Positions 36,408 to 45,968 of a DNA stretch of 64,000 bases are shown piece after piece. The translations under genes were made by a program, and so were the position numbers. Every line of letters begins with the position of its first letter. The stretch's first letter is position 1. The notes under the pieces are model-generated. The model was not told where the DNA came from, did no database searches, and worked only from the letters and a program-made list of their open reading frames with translations. This DNA comes from Myxococcales bacterium (GTDB lineage Bacteria; Myxococcota_A; Polyangia; Palsa-1104; JAEUJZ01), in contig JAEUKA010000014.1 of NCBI GenBank assembly GCA_016794465.1, positions 186,001-250,000 on the forward strand, in the 5' to 3' direction.

Positions 36408-37658
36408 ATGTCCGTGAAGCCGTCTCGATTCCTTTGCCGCTGCTTGCCCTGGTTTGTCACCAGCTTGCTCGGCTGCTTGCACTTTCGACCGCTCGATCGG
36501 CCGCTCGGAGAGGAGCTTGGCGAGCGAGCGGCGTTCATCGACCGCACTTCGCACGGATCGGTGTCGCGCGCCGAGGCTCTGATGATCACCAAGGTGCTGC
36601 TGGCGACGCACGGGGACGATCTAACCCGGCTCAAAGGGCAGCTGGAGCACGGCGCAGATGGCGCGACGCTCCACCGGCTGGTCTATCGGGACATCTCCGA
36701 CGAGATCTTGCGGCAAGCGATCCTGACTCACTTCGAGCGCGAGGCCCATGGCGCAGATCAGCCAAGTCGGAGTCACAGCCCGCGCGACAAAGTGCGCGTT
36801 CTCTCGGACATTGACGACACGCTGGTCCGCTCGCTGTGCGACGAGCGCTATCAGCCCAAGACCGTGATTCCCGGCGTCCTTGAGTTTTATCGCGCGCTGT
36901 CCATCGGCGTCCGGGCCCGCAGTCGCGCCGCTGAGCAGCCCGGCGAAGTGACCTTTCTGTCCGCCCGCCCGCGTGAGCTGGCCGGCCTAAGCTACTCGTC
37001 GCTGCTGAATCCGCTGTTTGCAGCGAACACCGCGCTTATCACCGGCTACAGCCTGCTGCCCGCGCCGCGCGCCTACCCAGGAATCGGCAACGTCCACGAA
37101 GTCCAAGCGTTTGCGAAGTTCCGCAACTTTGTCACCTACGCCGCGCTCTACCCCGAGTCGGACTTCGTCTTCATCGGCGACAGCGGCCAAGGCGACATGC
37201 TGAGCGGCGAGCTCATGCTCTATCACCAGCCGAGCCGAATGCGCGCCGTCTTTATCCACCAGCTCGTCACCGATGGGAAGCACGGCGTCCTGTGCCCCTA
37301 CCCTCGCAGCGTCACAGACCTTGACCACGGCATCCGCAAGCTGATCTTTTTCGACACCTACATCGGCGCCGCCGTCCAGGCCTACAAGTGGGGTCTTATC
37401 AGCATTGACTCGCTGCGACTGATCGCGCAGGCCACCGTGGAGAGGCTCAACCAGCACGGCCAGGCCATCGTGAGCCCCAAGCACCGCCACCTGGTCGTCA
37501 CACAGTTTCGCCGCGATCTGCAGCGGGCCCAGGCCGTGCTGTCCTGCCACGCCGGGGAAGATCAGCCCCAGCGCATCCCCGAGCTTCTGTTCGGTTCGAC
37601 ACCGCCCGATGTGCCCAGTCCAGCGACCGTCAGCGTCAGCAAGGGCGATGGGATGTAA
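36408..37658 (+). CDS. App1-like phosphatase (DUF2183) protein
   Basis: 416 aa. HAD-like core of the phosphatidate phosphatase App1 family: VLSDIDDTLVRS (the DxDxT nucleophile motif) near residue 128, TFLSARPRE, the YPGIGNVHEVQAFAK block and FVFIGDSGQGD with the final metal-binding Asp. A hydrophobic N-terminal stretch (~10-22) ending LLGC could be a weak lipoprotein signal. AAGGAG at 36401 is only one base from the ATG at 36408, so the GTG at 36414 (seven-base spacing) may be the true start. It leads into larB and larC on the same strand and diverges from the MFS gene. Confidence 0.82.
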   Translation: MSVKPSRFLCRCLPWFVTSLLGCLHFRPLDRPLGEELGERAAFIDRTSHGSVSRAEALMITKVLLATHGDDLTRLKGQLEHGADGATLHRLVYRDISDEILRQAILTHFEREAHGADQPSRSHSPRDKVRVLSDIDDTLVRSLCDERYQPKTVIPGVLEFYRALSIGVRARSRAAEQPGEVTFLSARPRELAGLSYSSLLNPLFAANTALITGYSLLPAPRAYPGIGNVHEVQAFAKFRNFVTYAALYPESDFVFIGDSGQGDMLSGELMLYHQPSRMRAVFIHQLVTDGKHGVLCPYPRSVTDLDHGIRKLIFFDTYIGAAVQAYKWGLISIDSLRLIAQATVERLNQHGQAIVSPKHRHLVVTQFRRDLQRAQAVLSCHAGEDQPQRIPELLFGSTPPDVPSPATVSVSKGDGM

Positions 37659-37706
37659 CCGACCCAAGCCGTGCCGGACCCGCGAAACGTGGTATGGCTC
37701 TTCGCC

Positions 37707-38498
37707 GTGAACGAAGCAGCTCTCTTGGAACTCCTGTCTCAGGTGGCAGCCGGACAGGTTGAGGTACCGACGGCGATGGCTCGGCTGGCAAAGCTCCCGT
37801 TTGCCGACCTGGGCTTTGCGCGCGTCGACCATCACCGCAGCCTGCGCGCCGGCTTTCCCGAGGTGGTGTTCTGTCAAGGCAAGCGGCCCGAGCACGTGGT
37901 CGCCATCTTTTCCGAGCTTTTGTCACACGGCAGCGCTGCGCTTGGGACTCGGGCCAGCCAGGAACACGCCGACGCCGTGCAGCGAGCCCTGCCACAGATT
38001 CACTATCACGTCAGCTCCCGGCTGCTCATGTCCCCGCGTCCCGCCATCGTCGCGCCGAGGCCTGGCCCGGTGCTGGTGGTCTGTGCGGGAACCTCGGACT
38101 TGCCGGTGGCCGACGAAGCGGCACTGACTGCCGAGTTTCTGGGCTGTCACGTCGAGCGATTGTGTGATGTCGGTGTCGCGGGCATTCATCGCTTGCTGGC
38201 CGCCGAAGCGCAGCTGCGAGCAGCCCGAATCATCGTCGCAGTGGCTGGAATGGAAGGAGCTCTTCCCTCGGCAGTTGCTGGGCTCTCGGGCCGACCGGTC
38301 ATTGCCGTTCCCACGTCGGTGGGCTACGGAGCAAGCTTCTCGGGTCTGGCCGCGCTGCTTGGCATGCTGTCGTCGTGCGCTTCTGGCGTCACCGTCGTCA
38401 ACATCGACAACGGCTTCGGCGCTGGCTACGCCGCTGCTCTGACGTTGCGCTCCGCGACCACCGCACCACTCGAACAGACGAGGAGCCCTGAATCATGA
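37707..38498 (+). CDS. larB: LarB, pyridinium-3,5-biscarboxylate mononucleotide synthase
   Basis: 263 aa from the GTG at 37707 ([16 protein letters not shown] matches the family N-terminus; a GTG at 37671 would add 12 residues). LarB carboxylates nicotinic acid adenine dinucleotide and splits off AMP, the first step of nickel-pincer nucleotide synthesis. The C-terminal half is PurE-like: [54 protein letters not shown], and [19 protein letters not shown] with the conserved catalytic Cys. It overlaps larC by four bases (ATGA), so the two are coupled. LarE and lactate racemase LarA are not in the window. Confidence 0.92.
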   Translation: MNEAALLELLSQVAAGQVEVPTAMARLAKLPFADLGFARVDHHRSLRAGFPEVVFCQGKRPEHVVAIFSELLSHGSAALGTRASQEHADAVQRALPQIHYHVSSRLLMSPRPAIVAPRPGPVLVVCAGTSDLPVADEAALTAEFLGCHVERLCDVGVAGIHRLLAAEAQLRAARIIVAVAGMEGALPSAVAGLSGRPVIAVPTSVGYGASFSGLAALLGMLSSCASGVTVVNIDNGFGAGYAAALTLRSATTAPLEQTRSPES

Positions 38499-39865
38499 GC
38501 CAAGCTGAGTCCACAAACGCGCTGCGTGGGGCAACGCTGTACTTTGACTGTGCGACGGGACTTGCCGGTGACATGACCCTGGCGGCGCTGCTCGATCTGG
38601 GGGTGCCCGAGTCGTTTGTCCGGCAGCAGCTCGCGGTCTTGCCGCTCTCGAGCTGGGAGCTGCGCATCAGCCAAGTGACCAAGCACGGAATGGTCGGCAA
38701 GAAAGTCGACGTCGTCGATCTGGGCGAGCCGAGTTCGCCGAGTGTGCCGCACGCGCATCACCATCGTCACGACGAACATCACCACGCTCACGAACATCAC
38801 CACGAACATCACCACGAACATCATCACCACGAACATCACGATCATCCTCATCATCACGACGAACATCCGCACACTCACTATGTGGATATCCGTCGCATGC
38901 TGATGGCTGCGCCGCTGTTGTCCGACGTGAAGACGCGGGCGCTGGTGCTGTTCGATCGGCTCGCGGAAGTGGAAGCCGCGATGCACGGTGTGGCCGTCGG
39001 GGAAGTGATGTTCCACGAGGTCGGCGCGCTCGACTCGATCGTCGACATTGTGGGCGTGGCGGCGGCGCTCAGCTGGCTGGCGCCTCGTCGGGTGGTGTCG
39101 CGCACGGTGCCACTGGGAAGTGGCCGGGTGCGAACGGCCCATGGACTGCTGCCCATTCCAGCGCCAGCGACGATAGCCCTGTTGAAAGGCGCGCAGGTCG
39201 AGGCGAGTGATCTTCTCGGTGAACTGACCACTCCGACGGGTGCGCTGATCGTTTCGGTGTACGCCGAGAGCTACGGGCCACTTCCCGCGATGCGCATCGT
39301 CGGTACCGGGCATGGCGCCGGCACCCGCGAGCTGCCAGATCGCCCCAACATCTTGCGCATTATCGCCGGCCACGAGTCAGGGGCAGCGGTGACGCCCAGC
39401 GAGAGCGAGCCGACGCTGTGGGAGCTGGCGACCAACCTCGACGATATGAATCCGCAGCTGCTACCGCCGCTCGTCGAGTCGCTGCTGGTCCTCGGCGCGC
39501 GCGATGCGTGGCTGACGCCGGTGCTGATGAAGAAGGGTCGGCCAGGAACGCTGCTGCAGGTGCTGTGCGACGACGACAAGCGAGCCCGGATCATCGACCA
39601 CATCCTTGCCGAGACGACCAGCCTTGGCCTGCGCTGTCATCGCGTCAGCCGCTTCCTGCTCGATCGCGAGATCATCACCGTCGATACGATCCACGGGCCG
39701 GTTGCAGTCAAGCTGGGCCGCGATCCCAAGACTCAGCAAGTCCGCAACGTCGCGCCAGAGTTTGAATCGGTTCGCGCGGTTGCCACTGCGTGCGCCGTTC
39801 CACTCAAGCAAGTCTACGCAGCCGCCGTGGCAGCAGCTGACAAGCTCATCCACGCTACAAGCTGA
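38495..39865 (+). CDS. larC: LarC, nickel insertion protein for nickel-pincer cofactor, His-rich
   Basis: 456 aa. LarC inserts nickel into the sulfurated pincer nucleotide using CTP. The N-terminus (LYFDCATGLAGDMTLAALLDLG) and the FHEVGALDSIVDIVG block are family signatures, and the C-terminal LarC2 part (ATNLDDMNPQ, LMKKGRPGTLLQVLC) is in the same frame, so no frameshift is needed as in the split lactobacillus version. Residues 86-128 contain 28 His out of 43, a probable nickel store. GAGGAG nine bases before the ATG supports the start. Its end overlaps the small minus-strand gene by 11 bases. Confidence 0.93.
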   Translation: MSQAESTNALRGATLYFDCATGLAGDMTLAALLDLGVPESFVRQQLAVLPLSSWELRISQVTKHGMVGKKVDVVDLGEPSSPSVPHAHHHRHDEHHHAHEHHHEHHHEHHHHEHHDHPHHHDEHPHTHYVDIRRMLMAAPLLSDVKTRALVLFDRLAEVEAAMHGVAVGEVMFHEVGALDSIVDIVGVAAALSWLAPRRVVSRTVPLGSGRVRTAHGLLPIPAPATIALLKGAQVEASDLLGELTTPTGALIVSVYAESYGPLPAMRIVGTGHGAGTRELPDRPNILRIIAGHESGAAVTPSESEPTLWELATNLDDMNPQLLPPLVESLLVLGARDAWLTPVLMKKGRPGTLLQVLCDDDKRARIIDHILAETTSLGLRCHRVSRFLLDREIITVDTIHGPVAVKLGRDPKTQQVRNVAPEFESVRAVATACAVPLKQVYAAAVAAADKLIHATS

Positions 39866-40037
39866 TGATGACGACGCCGCGATCCCCGCTGGGAACGTCT
39901 TGATCATCGCGATCTTCGTCGCTGCTATCGCGAGGCGGCGGGTAATCAGGAATCTCCACAAACGGCTGCTGTTCGCGTCGCCGCTGTTGCTCTTCCTCCC
40001 GCTTGCGAATTTGATCGATGATCCAGGGCTCCAGCAT
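39855..40037 (-). CDS. Small charged protein, about 60 aa
   Basis: 60 aa. Starts MLEPWIIDQIRKREEEQQRR, then a Pro-rich PDYPPPRD and an acidic C-terminus ending GVVIISL. I recall similar short EPWII-(E/D)-x-IR-(R/K)-(R/E)-E proteins in other bacteria, with no known function. Codons fit coding use and a GAAGTGG run precedes the ATG at 40037. It converges on larC with an 11-base overlap. The remainder of the gap up to lolD (40038-40195) shows nothing else that I can call. Confidence 0.55.
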   Translation of the reverse strand: MLEPWIIDQIRKREEEQQRRREQQPFVEIPDYPPPRDSSDEDRDDQDVPSGDRGVVIISL

Positions 40038-40195
40038 CGCCCACTTCTTTTAGCCGTCGTGGCTGTTAGTACCAGTTTGTGTCTCGGCTAGTGAACTCGT
40101 CAAGGCTCGCCCATCGGACAAGAACAACCTTCGACGCGACGGGCCATTTGACATGCCCAAGGTAGACAAGTACGCTCCCTGCCCTCGCCACCACC

Positions 40196-40921
40196 ATGTC
40201 CGGCGCACCCGTTGAGATCATAGCTTTACGAAAAGCCTTCGCATTCGGCGGCCGTCCGATAGAAGTGCTCAAAGGGATTGATCTTTCGATCAAGGCCGGC
40301 GAGATGGTTGCGGTCGTCGGAGCGTCGGGGGCAGGCAAGTCCACGTTCCTGCATGTGCTCGGAACCTTGGATGTTGTGTCGTCCGGCAAGGTCGTCATTG
40401 ATGGCGCGGATGTCACCTCGCTGTCGCCGAGCGATCTCGCCGCCTTTCGCAACCACACGATCGGCTTTGTGTTCCAGTTTCATCACCTGCTTCCGGAGTT
40501 TTCTGCCGTCGAGAACGCCGCGATGCCGGGGCTGATTGCGGGACTGCCGCGCAGCGCTGCGGAACAGCGAGCCACCGAGCTGCTCAAGCGGGTCGGCCTG
40601 GGCCATCGCTTGCAGCACCGTCCCGGCGAGCTGTCCGGCGGTGAGCAGCAACGCGTCGCCTTGGCAAGAGCGCTGGTGATGGAGCCACGGCTCTTGCTGG
40701 CAGACGAGCCGACGGGAAATCTCGATGCACGCACTGGCGCCGCCATCCATGAGCTCGTGGTAGAGCTCAATCGAGAGCGCGGCATGACGATGATCGTGGT
40801 TACTCACAACGAAGACTTGGCCGCCCGCATGCCACGTCGGCTGCAGATGGCCGATGGCCGCATCCTTACCGACGACGAAACACAGCACCGCAGCGCAGCC
40901 GCACAGGAAGGTGCAGTTTGA
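40196..40921 (+). CDS. lolD: Lipoprotein-release ABC transporter ATPase LolD
   Basis: 241 aa. ABC ATPase with Walker [11 protein letters not shown]-loop [17 protein letters not shown] (the FHHLLPEF form is typical of LolD), signature [15 protein letters not shown], Walker [13 protein letters not shown] and the His switch VTHN. With LolC/E it pulls outer-membrane lipoproteins out of the inner membrane; the lolC/E gene is not next door, unlike in many relatives. Its stop overlaps the start of bamA by four bases (TTGA), tying lipoprotein sorting to barrel assembly. Confidence 0.9.
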   Translation: MSGAPVEIIALRKAFAFGGRPIEVLKGIDLSIKAGEMVAVVGASGAGKSTFLHVLGTLDVVSSGKVVIDGADVTSLSPSDLAAFRNHTIGFVFQFHHLLPEFSAVENAAMPGLIAGLPRSAAEQRATELLKRVGLGHRLQHRPGELSGGEQQRVALARALVMEPRLLLADEPTGNLDARTGAAIHELVVELNRERGMTMIVVTHNEDLAARMPRRLQMADGRILTDDETQHRSAAAQEGAV

Positions 40922-43353
40922 AGCAATCGTTCTGGCTACTTCTCGCATGCTGGCTCGGCGTCACGCTGCCCGGCGTCGCTGTGCGTGCAGACGGAGACTT
41001 GCCGCTCGGTCGCCGCGTCGAGAAGATTGGCTTCCGAGGCAACGTCAAGGTGGAAGCTGCGGCCATGCAGCGCGCCCTGTCGACGGAGGAGCGCTTCGGG
41101 AAAAAGCCCGCTGAAGAAGGTCAGCCGCTCAAGCTGGAGACGATCCAGGACGATCTGAAGACGCTGTGGAAGATGCGCTCGTTCGACGACGTTCGCATCG
41201 AGTGGGACGAGGGTGACTCCGGCGGTATCCAGCTGTGGTACGTCGTGCGCGAAAAGCGCTCGGTCCGCAAGATCTACGTCTCGGGCAACAGCGAAGTCGG
41301 CCTCGACAAGATCAACGAAGTCCTCGATCTCAAAAAAGAGACGATCTATGACCCGGCCAAGATCAAGCGCAACGTCGAAAAGATCCACGACCTCTACGTC
41401 GAGAAGGGCTTCTACCTCGCCGACGTGAAGTCAGAGATCAAGATCCAGTCGGCGACGCAGCTTGATGTCTACTTCATCGTCGACGAGCACGCCAAGGTCG
41501 AGGTCCGCAAGGTCACTTTCCTCGGCAATCGCAACGCCAGCGACGACGAGCTGCACTCGGTCATGGCGACGCAGGAAGGCAACTGGCTGTCGTTTTTGAC
41601 CTCGGCTGGCACTTATCGCGAAGACGCCTTTGAGCGCGATGTGCTCTTGCTGACGGCGTTTTATTACGACAAGGGCTATGTGACGGTGAAAATTGGCAAG
41701 CCCACCGTCGAGATGTCACCCGATAAGCGCTTTCTGTACATCTCGATTCCGATTGAAGAGGGCGAGGTCTACAAGCTCGGCAAGCTCGACTTTCAGGGCG
41801 AGCTGCTGCTGACGCGCGAAGAGATGCTGGCGGGACTCAAGGTCAAGCCCGGCGAGCAGTTCAACCGCAGCAAGCTTGGCCAAGACATCCAGAACATCAA
41901 CAACTTCTACAAAAATCGCGGCTACGCCAACGTCAACGTCACACCGCTGACCCAGATTGATGCCGACAAGAAGATCGTCGACCTGACCTTCGATCTGCAG
42001 CAGGGCAAAAAAGTCTTTTTCGAGCGAATTAACGTCCGAGGCAACACCAAGACCCGCGACAAGGTCATCCGGCGCGAGCTGAAGATCATCGAAGGCGAGC
42101 TGTATTCCGAGGCGCTCGTCGAGTTCTCGAAGAACCGGGTCCAGGCCCTGGGCTTCTTCGAGAAGGTCGAGATCTCCACCAAGCGCGGCACCACCGACGA
42201 GCGAATCGAAGTCAACATCGAGGTCACCGAGCGCCCGACGGGGACCTTCCAAGTGGGCGCCGGCTTCTCCTCGATTGAGAACTTCATCGCCCAAGCCCAG
42301 ATCGCCCAGAACAACCTGTTTGGCCGAGGCACGACGCTGCGGCTATCGGCACAAGTCTCGTCGCTGCGGCAGCTGTTCTCGGTCAACTACATCGATCCCT
42401 ACTTCCTCGACACGAACGTCACGTTTTCGTTCTCGGGCTATAATCAGCTGCTCTACTACCCGAACTTCAACCGCACGACGCGCGGTGGCGACCTGACCTG
42501 GGGTTATCTGTTTGGCGACTATCTGCGGCTGCTCGGAACGTACAAGCTCGAGTGGGTTTCGATCGGTCAGAACAGCCAGGGCATGTCGATCTCGGGCTTC
42601 GGTCAGGTGCAGTCGATTGCCGGCGGCACACTGGCGAACCTGTATCGGCGCGGCTGGACCTCGTCGGTGCGGCTGTGGGCGCAGTATGACTCGCGCAACG
42701 ATCGCATGTTCCCGACGAAGGGAATGTTTCACCTGTTGTCTTTGGAAGTTGCCGATCGCTATGTAGCCTCGGAGATCGACTACGTTCGCATCTCCGGCTA
42801 TGCGCGCTTTTATCGACCGATCTGGGGCCCGTTCATCTTCCGGCTCAATGCCGAGAGCGGCCTGGTCTTCTCCCGTCGAGCTGAAGGCGTCCCGATCTAC
42901 GAGCGCTACTTCCTCGGCGGCATCCAGAGCATCCGTGGCTTCCGCCTGTTCTCGCTGGGACCACGCATCCAGATTCAGAGCGCGCTCGAGCCCGGCTCGT
43001 ACCTGATTCCGTTTAGCGTCGGCGCGAACTGGCAGCTCATCCTCAACAGCGAGATCGAATTTATGATCATCCCGGCGGTCCAGATCAAAGGCGTGCTGTT
43101 CTTTGATATGGGCAACGGCTATAACCTCGAGGCCAAGTACTGCACCAGCGCGGCGGCAACCTCGGCTCTCCCCGAGGTCTTTAACCCCTGCAGCAACTAC
43201 CCGACGTTCCAGAACCTGCGCTACTCGGTCGGCTTCGGCTTCCGCTGGTTCTCTCCGATTGGACCGCTCCGCTTCGAGTGGGGCATTCCGCTGAACCCCC
43301 AGACCGGAGAAGACCCGCTGGTCTTCGAGTTCACCATCGGCAACTTCTTTTAA
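40918..43353 (+). CDS. bamA: Outer-membrane barrel assembly factor BamA
   Basis: 811 aa. Signal peptide (~1-24), then five POTRA-like modules (~25-430; e.g. [34 protein letters not shown]), then a 16-strand barrel ending in the aromatic EFTIGNFF typical of outer-membrane proteins. The YLGG-type loop reads [13 protein letters not shown], the conserved VRGF/IRGF region. BamA inserts barrel proteins into the outer membrane. The start is a TTG at 40918 with AGGAAGG six bases upstream and a four-base overlap with lolD, so translational coupling is likely. Confidence 0.95.
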   Translation: MKQSFWLLLACWLGVTLPGVAVRADGDLPLGRRVEKIGFRGNVKVEAAAMQRALSTEERFGKKPAEEGQPLKLETIQDDLKTLWKMRSFDDVRIEWDEGDSGGIQLWYVVREKRSVRKIYVSGNSEVGLDKINEVLDLKKETIYDPAKIKRNVEKIHDLYVEKGFYLADVKSEIKIQSATQLDVYFIVDEHAKVEVRKVTFLGNRNASDDELHSVMATQEGNWLSFLTSAGTYREDAFERDVLLLTAFYYDKGYVTVKIGKPTVEMSPDKRFLYISIPIEEGEVYKLGKLDFQGELLLTREEMLAGLKVKPGEQFNRSKLGQDIQNINNFYKNRGYANVNVTPLTQIDADKKIVDLTFDLQQGKKVFFERINVRGNTKTRDKVIRRELKIIEGELYSEALVEFSKNRVQALGFFEKVEISTKRGTTDERIEVNIEVTERPTGTFQVGAGFSSIENFIAQAQIAQNNLFGRGTTLRLSAQVSSLRQLFSVNYIDPYFLDTNVTFSFSGYNQLLYYPNFNRTTRGGDLTWGYLFGDYLRLLGTYKLEWVSIGQNSQGMSISGFGQVQSIAGGTLANLYRRGWTSSVRLWAQYDSRNDRMFPTKGMFHLLSLEVADRYVASEIDYVRISGYARFYRPIWGPFIFRLNAESGLVFSRRAEGVPIYERYFLGGIQSIRGFRLFSLGPRIQIQSALEPGSYLIPFSVGANWQLILNSEIEFMIIPAVQIKGVLFFDMGNGYNLEAKYCTSAAATSALPEVFNPCSNYPTFQNLRYSVGFGFRWFSPIGPLRFEWGIPLNPQTGEDPLVFEFTIGNFF

Positions 43354-43430
43354 TGAATGCGCGGTGCCGGGCCTTACGTCGGAAAGCTCTGCGCACCTAC
43401 CAACCCTCACTGAAACAGGAGTCTTACCAG

Positions 43431-44000
43431 ATGTTAAATCGAGCAGTGCGATGGACCTTGGGCATGGGCCTGGCACTTTCCGTGACGCTGCCGGCGGGCA
43501 AGGCGCAGGCGCAGCAGAAGATCGCCATCGTCGATATCCGTCGCGCCATCGAAGAGAGCACCGAGGGGAAGCAGAGCATCGGCGGGCTCAAGGCGGAAGC
43601 CGAGCGGAAGCAAAAAGAGCTGCTGACCAAGCAAGATGAGCTCAAGAAGCTGGAAGAGGACTTCCTCAAACAGCAGTCGGTGCTTCAGCCAGCCGCCGCG
43701 CAGAAAAAGCGGGAAGAGCTTCAGCAAAAAGTGATGCAGCTGCAAGAAGCGCTGCAGCGCGCCCAGCAGGACATCGGCCAGAAAGAGGCGAAGGTTCTGC
43801 AGCCGCTACAGGAAAAAGTCCTGCGCGCGATCGATGGCATCGCCCGTCGTGACAACTTCCAGATGGTGCTGCGCAGCGATGTCCTCTTGTGGCCGCAGCA
43901 AAGCCCAATGGACATCACCAACGAAGTGATCCGCAAGGTCAACGAGATGAAGCAGCAGCCAGCCGGTGGCGCACCTGCCCAGACAGGTGGGAGCAAGTAG
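43431..44000 (+). CDS. skp: Skp/OmpH-like periplasmic chaperone
   Basis: 189 aa. Signal peptide ending ...KAQAQQ, then KIAIVDIRRAIEES, a long charged coiled coil (~45-145) and a C-terminal strand region with QMVLRSDVLLWP, the Skp layout. The trimer holds unfolded barrel proteins on their way to BamA. AGGAG nine bases before the ATG at 43431 fixes the start. 77 bases after bamA; fabZ starts two bases after its stop. Confidence 0.9.
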   Translation: MLNRAVRWTLGMGLALSVTLPAGKAQAQQKIAIVDIRRAIEESTEGKQSIGGLKAEAERKQKELLTKQDELKKLEEDFLKQQSVLQPAAAQKKREELQQKVMQLQEALQRAQQDIGQKEAKVLQPLQEKVLRAIDGIARRDNFQMVLRSDVLLWPQQSPMDITNEVIRKVNEMKQQPAGGAPAQTGGSK

Positions 44001-44002
44001 TC

Positions 44003-44491
44003 GTGAGTGAAGGGCTGGCGCTGCCGCTGGATGTGACGGCGATCATGCGGCTGCTACCGCATCGCTATCCGTTTCTGCTCGTTGATCGCATCGTCGAGTT
44101 TGCTGGCGACACCTGTCGCGCCATCAAGAACGTGACCATCAACGAGCCCTTCTTCGTCGGACACTTCCCTGGACATCCGGTCATGCCGGGCGTCTTGATC
44201 TTGGAAGCGATGGCGCAGACGGCGGCAGTGCATGCCTGTCTCAAGCTGGGCAAGCAGGCCGGCGAGCAAGCCTTCTACTTGGTCAGCATGGACAAAGCCC
44301 GCTTTCGCAAGCCGGTGGTGCCGGGGGACCAGCTGGTGCTGACCACCTCGCTGCTGCGGGGACGGGGGCGGATTTGGAAGTTTCGCGGTGAAGTTCATGT
44401 CGCGGGACAGCTCGTTTCGGAAGCTGAGTTCATGGCCACGCTGCCCTCGGCGCTGGCACAAGAAGGCGCGGGTACGGAGTCCGAGAGCTAG
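44003..44491 (+). CDS. fabZ: 3-hydroxyacyl-ACP dehydratase FabZ
   Basis: 162 aa hot-dog fold dehydratase of type II fatty-acid synthesis. LLPHRYPFLLVDRIVE and HFPGHPVMPGVLILEAMAQ carry the catalytic His and Glu. GTG start at 44003 with GGGAG nine bases upstream, two bases after skp. In many Gram-negatives lpxD lies before and lpxA after this gene; both are absent here. The stop at 44491 is followed 52 bases later by a lipoprotein gene. Confidence 0.94.
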   Translation: MSEGLALPLDVTAIMRLLPHRYPFLLVDRIVEFAGDTCRAIKNVTINEPFFVGHFPGHPVMPGVLILEAMAQTAAVHACLKLGKQAGEQAFYLVSMDKARFRKPVVPGDQLVLTTSLLRGRGRIWKFRGEVHVAGQLVSEAEFMATLPSALAQEGAGTESES

Positions 44492-44543
44492 ACCGCAGCG
44501 TCTGGGATTGCCCGAGGTCGCGGCTCTGCAAAGATGGCTGATC

Positions 44544-45968
44544 ATGGTGCGCCACTCGCTTCTGCTTCTTGCGCTGCTCGAGCTGAGCGGCTGTAGTCCT
44601 CGCAAGCCGCTGCCTGTCTCGAAAGACCTGGGACCGGCGGTGCAGGTGATTGATGTGGCCGGCAAGCCAGCGGTCGGTGTGCCCGGAGCGCTGACCCCAT
44701 CGCCTCTTCCCGAAACTGAGCCGAATGACGATCGCGAGCATGCGCAGCGACTCGATCCACAGAAAGTCCTGCGCGGATCGCTGCTGCCACCGACGACGAG
44801 CGGTGCAGGAAAAGGCGACGACGACTTTTTTGTTTGGCCGGCCCAGCCGACTGCACAGACGCTGCGGATCGATGGCAGCGGTGCCCCGGATCTGAGCCTA
44901 GAGTTGCTCACCGAGAGTGGTCAGTCGCTCGGTGTGCTCGACGATCGCGGCGCGGGTGAAGGGGAGCGGTTGTGGGGTCTTTCGCTGCGAGCCGGACAGC
45001 CTCTGTTCATTCGGGTGCGAGGTCGACTTAAAGCCGAGGCTGCACACGAGCCGATGCTGGGCGCGTATCAGCTCGCTGTTTCGGCCACTGCGGCATCTCC
45101 CGACAGCGAAGCCGAGCCCAATGACACCTTGGCCCAAGCCACGCCGATCCTGGGCAGTGATGCCAGTGGCGCTCTGTCTACCCGTCGAGATGAAGACTTT
45201 TTTGTCCTGACCCTGCCCGCTACCCCCGGTCGACGCCCGCCCAGCACCACACCGGGCGAAGGCCTGCGCGAAGCAGCCATCTTGCGCATCGAGCTCACCT
45301 CGCCAGCGGTTCAGTCGGCGATAAGAGTCTTTGTGGAGCCGGCAGCCAGCGCAGACTCCGACGGTGGTGCCCCAAGTCTACGAGCAGTCCTAGAGGTATC
45401 GGCGAGCAAAGGTCGGGAAGACTTGCGCATTCGCAACCTGCCGATTCCCGCCGGCAGTGGCCGAGTCTTCGTCGCTGTCCGAGGCACAGGCTTTGCCCGT
45501 CCGCCCGGTGAGAGCCGCTATCACGTCCGCCTGCTGCTGGAGTCACCTCTCGAAGGCGCGGAGAGCGAGCCAAACGATCTATGTCAAAGCCAAGCGACGG
45601 TGCTGGGGCTGTCGTCGGGTTCAGCAGATGTCGCTGGCTTTTTGTGGCCGGGTGACCTCGACTGTTTTCACATAACGGCCCCGAGCGGCCAGCCGACTAC
45701 CTATCAAGCAAAGCTGATCCTGCCCGGCGGTGATTGCAGCGCCAGCCTCGAAATCGTACGCGACGGCGGCAAGCCCGAGGACCGCAAGACCCGCACCGCC
45801 AAGAGCGACACCGCCAAAGTCAGTGATGGAAAACCGGCAGAAGTCTCGCTGACCACCACCGGGGACTTCTTCCTTCGCGTCAGCAGCCGTGAGCGCCGCA
45901 CCTGCTTCGAGTCACCATACCGACTCAGCGTCACGACCGATGGAACCACCGATGGAGCGAAGCCGTGA
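44544..45968 (+). CDS. Lipoprotein with three PPC-like domains
   Basis: 474 aa. Lipobox LELSGC (Cys17) gives a lipid-anchored protein. Three beta-sandwich units start with a PPC-type signature: ETEPNDDREHAQRL (~60), SEAEPNDTLAQATPIL (~190) and AESEPNDLCQSQATVL (~345), each followed by a strand with D-x-D-x-F (DDDFFVW, DEDFFVL, GDLDCFHI). Pre-peptidase C-terminal domains usually accompany secreted proteases but none is present here, so it may be a binding or structural surface protein. It is translationally coupled to the next lipoprotein (TGATG). The ATG at 44544 is the one giving a complete signal. Confidence 0.8.
   Translation: MVRHSLLLLALLELSGCSPRKPLPVSKDLGPAVQVIDVAGKPAVGVPGALTPSPLPETEPNDDREHAQRLDPQKVLRGSLLPPTTSGAGKGDDDFFVWPAQPTAQTLRIDGSGAPDLSLELLTESGQSLGVLDDRGAGEGERLWGLSLRAGQPLFIRVRGRLKAEAAHEPMLGAYQLAVSATAASPDSEAEPNDTLAQATPILGSDASGALSTRRDEDFFVLTLPATPGRRPPSTTPGEGLREAAILRIELTSPAVQSAIRVFVEPAASADSDGGAPSLRAVLEVSASKGREDLRIRNLPIPAGSGRVFVAVRGTGFARPPGESRYHVRLLLESPLEGAESEPNDLCQSQATVLGLSSGSADVAGFLWPGDLDCFHITAPSGQPTTYQAKLILPGGDCSASLEIVRDGGKPEDRKTRTAKSDTAKVSDGKPAEVSLTTTGDFFLRVSSRERRTCFESPYRLSVTTDGTTDGAKP

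Noticed and set aside
35108..36814. 568-codon plus-strand open frame
   Set aside because: Antisense to the MFS transporter and overlapping the App1-like gene in another frame.
42343..43476. 377-codon minus-strand open frame
   Set aside because: Antisense to bamA, a certain gene.
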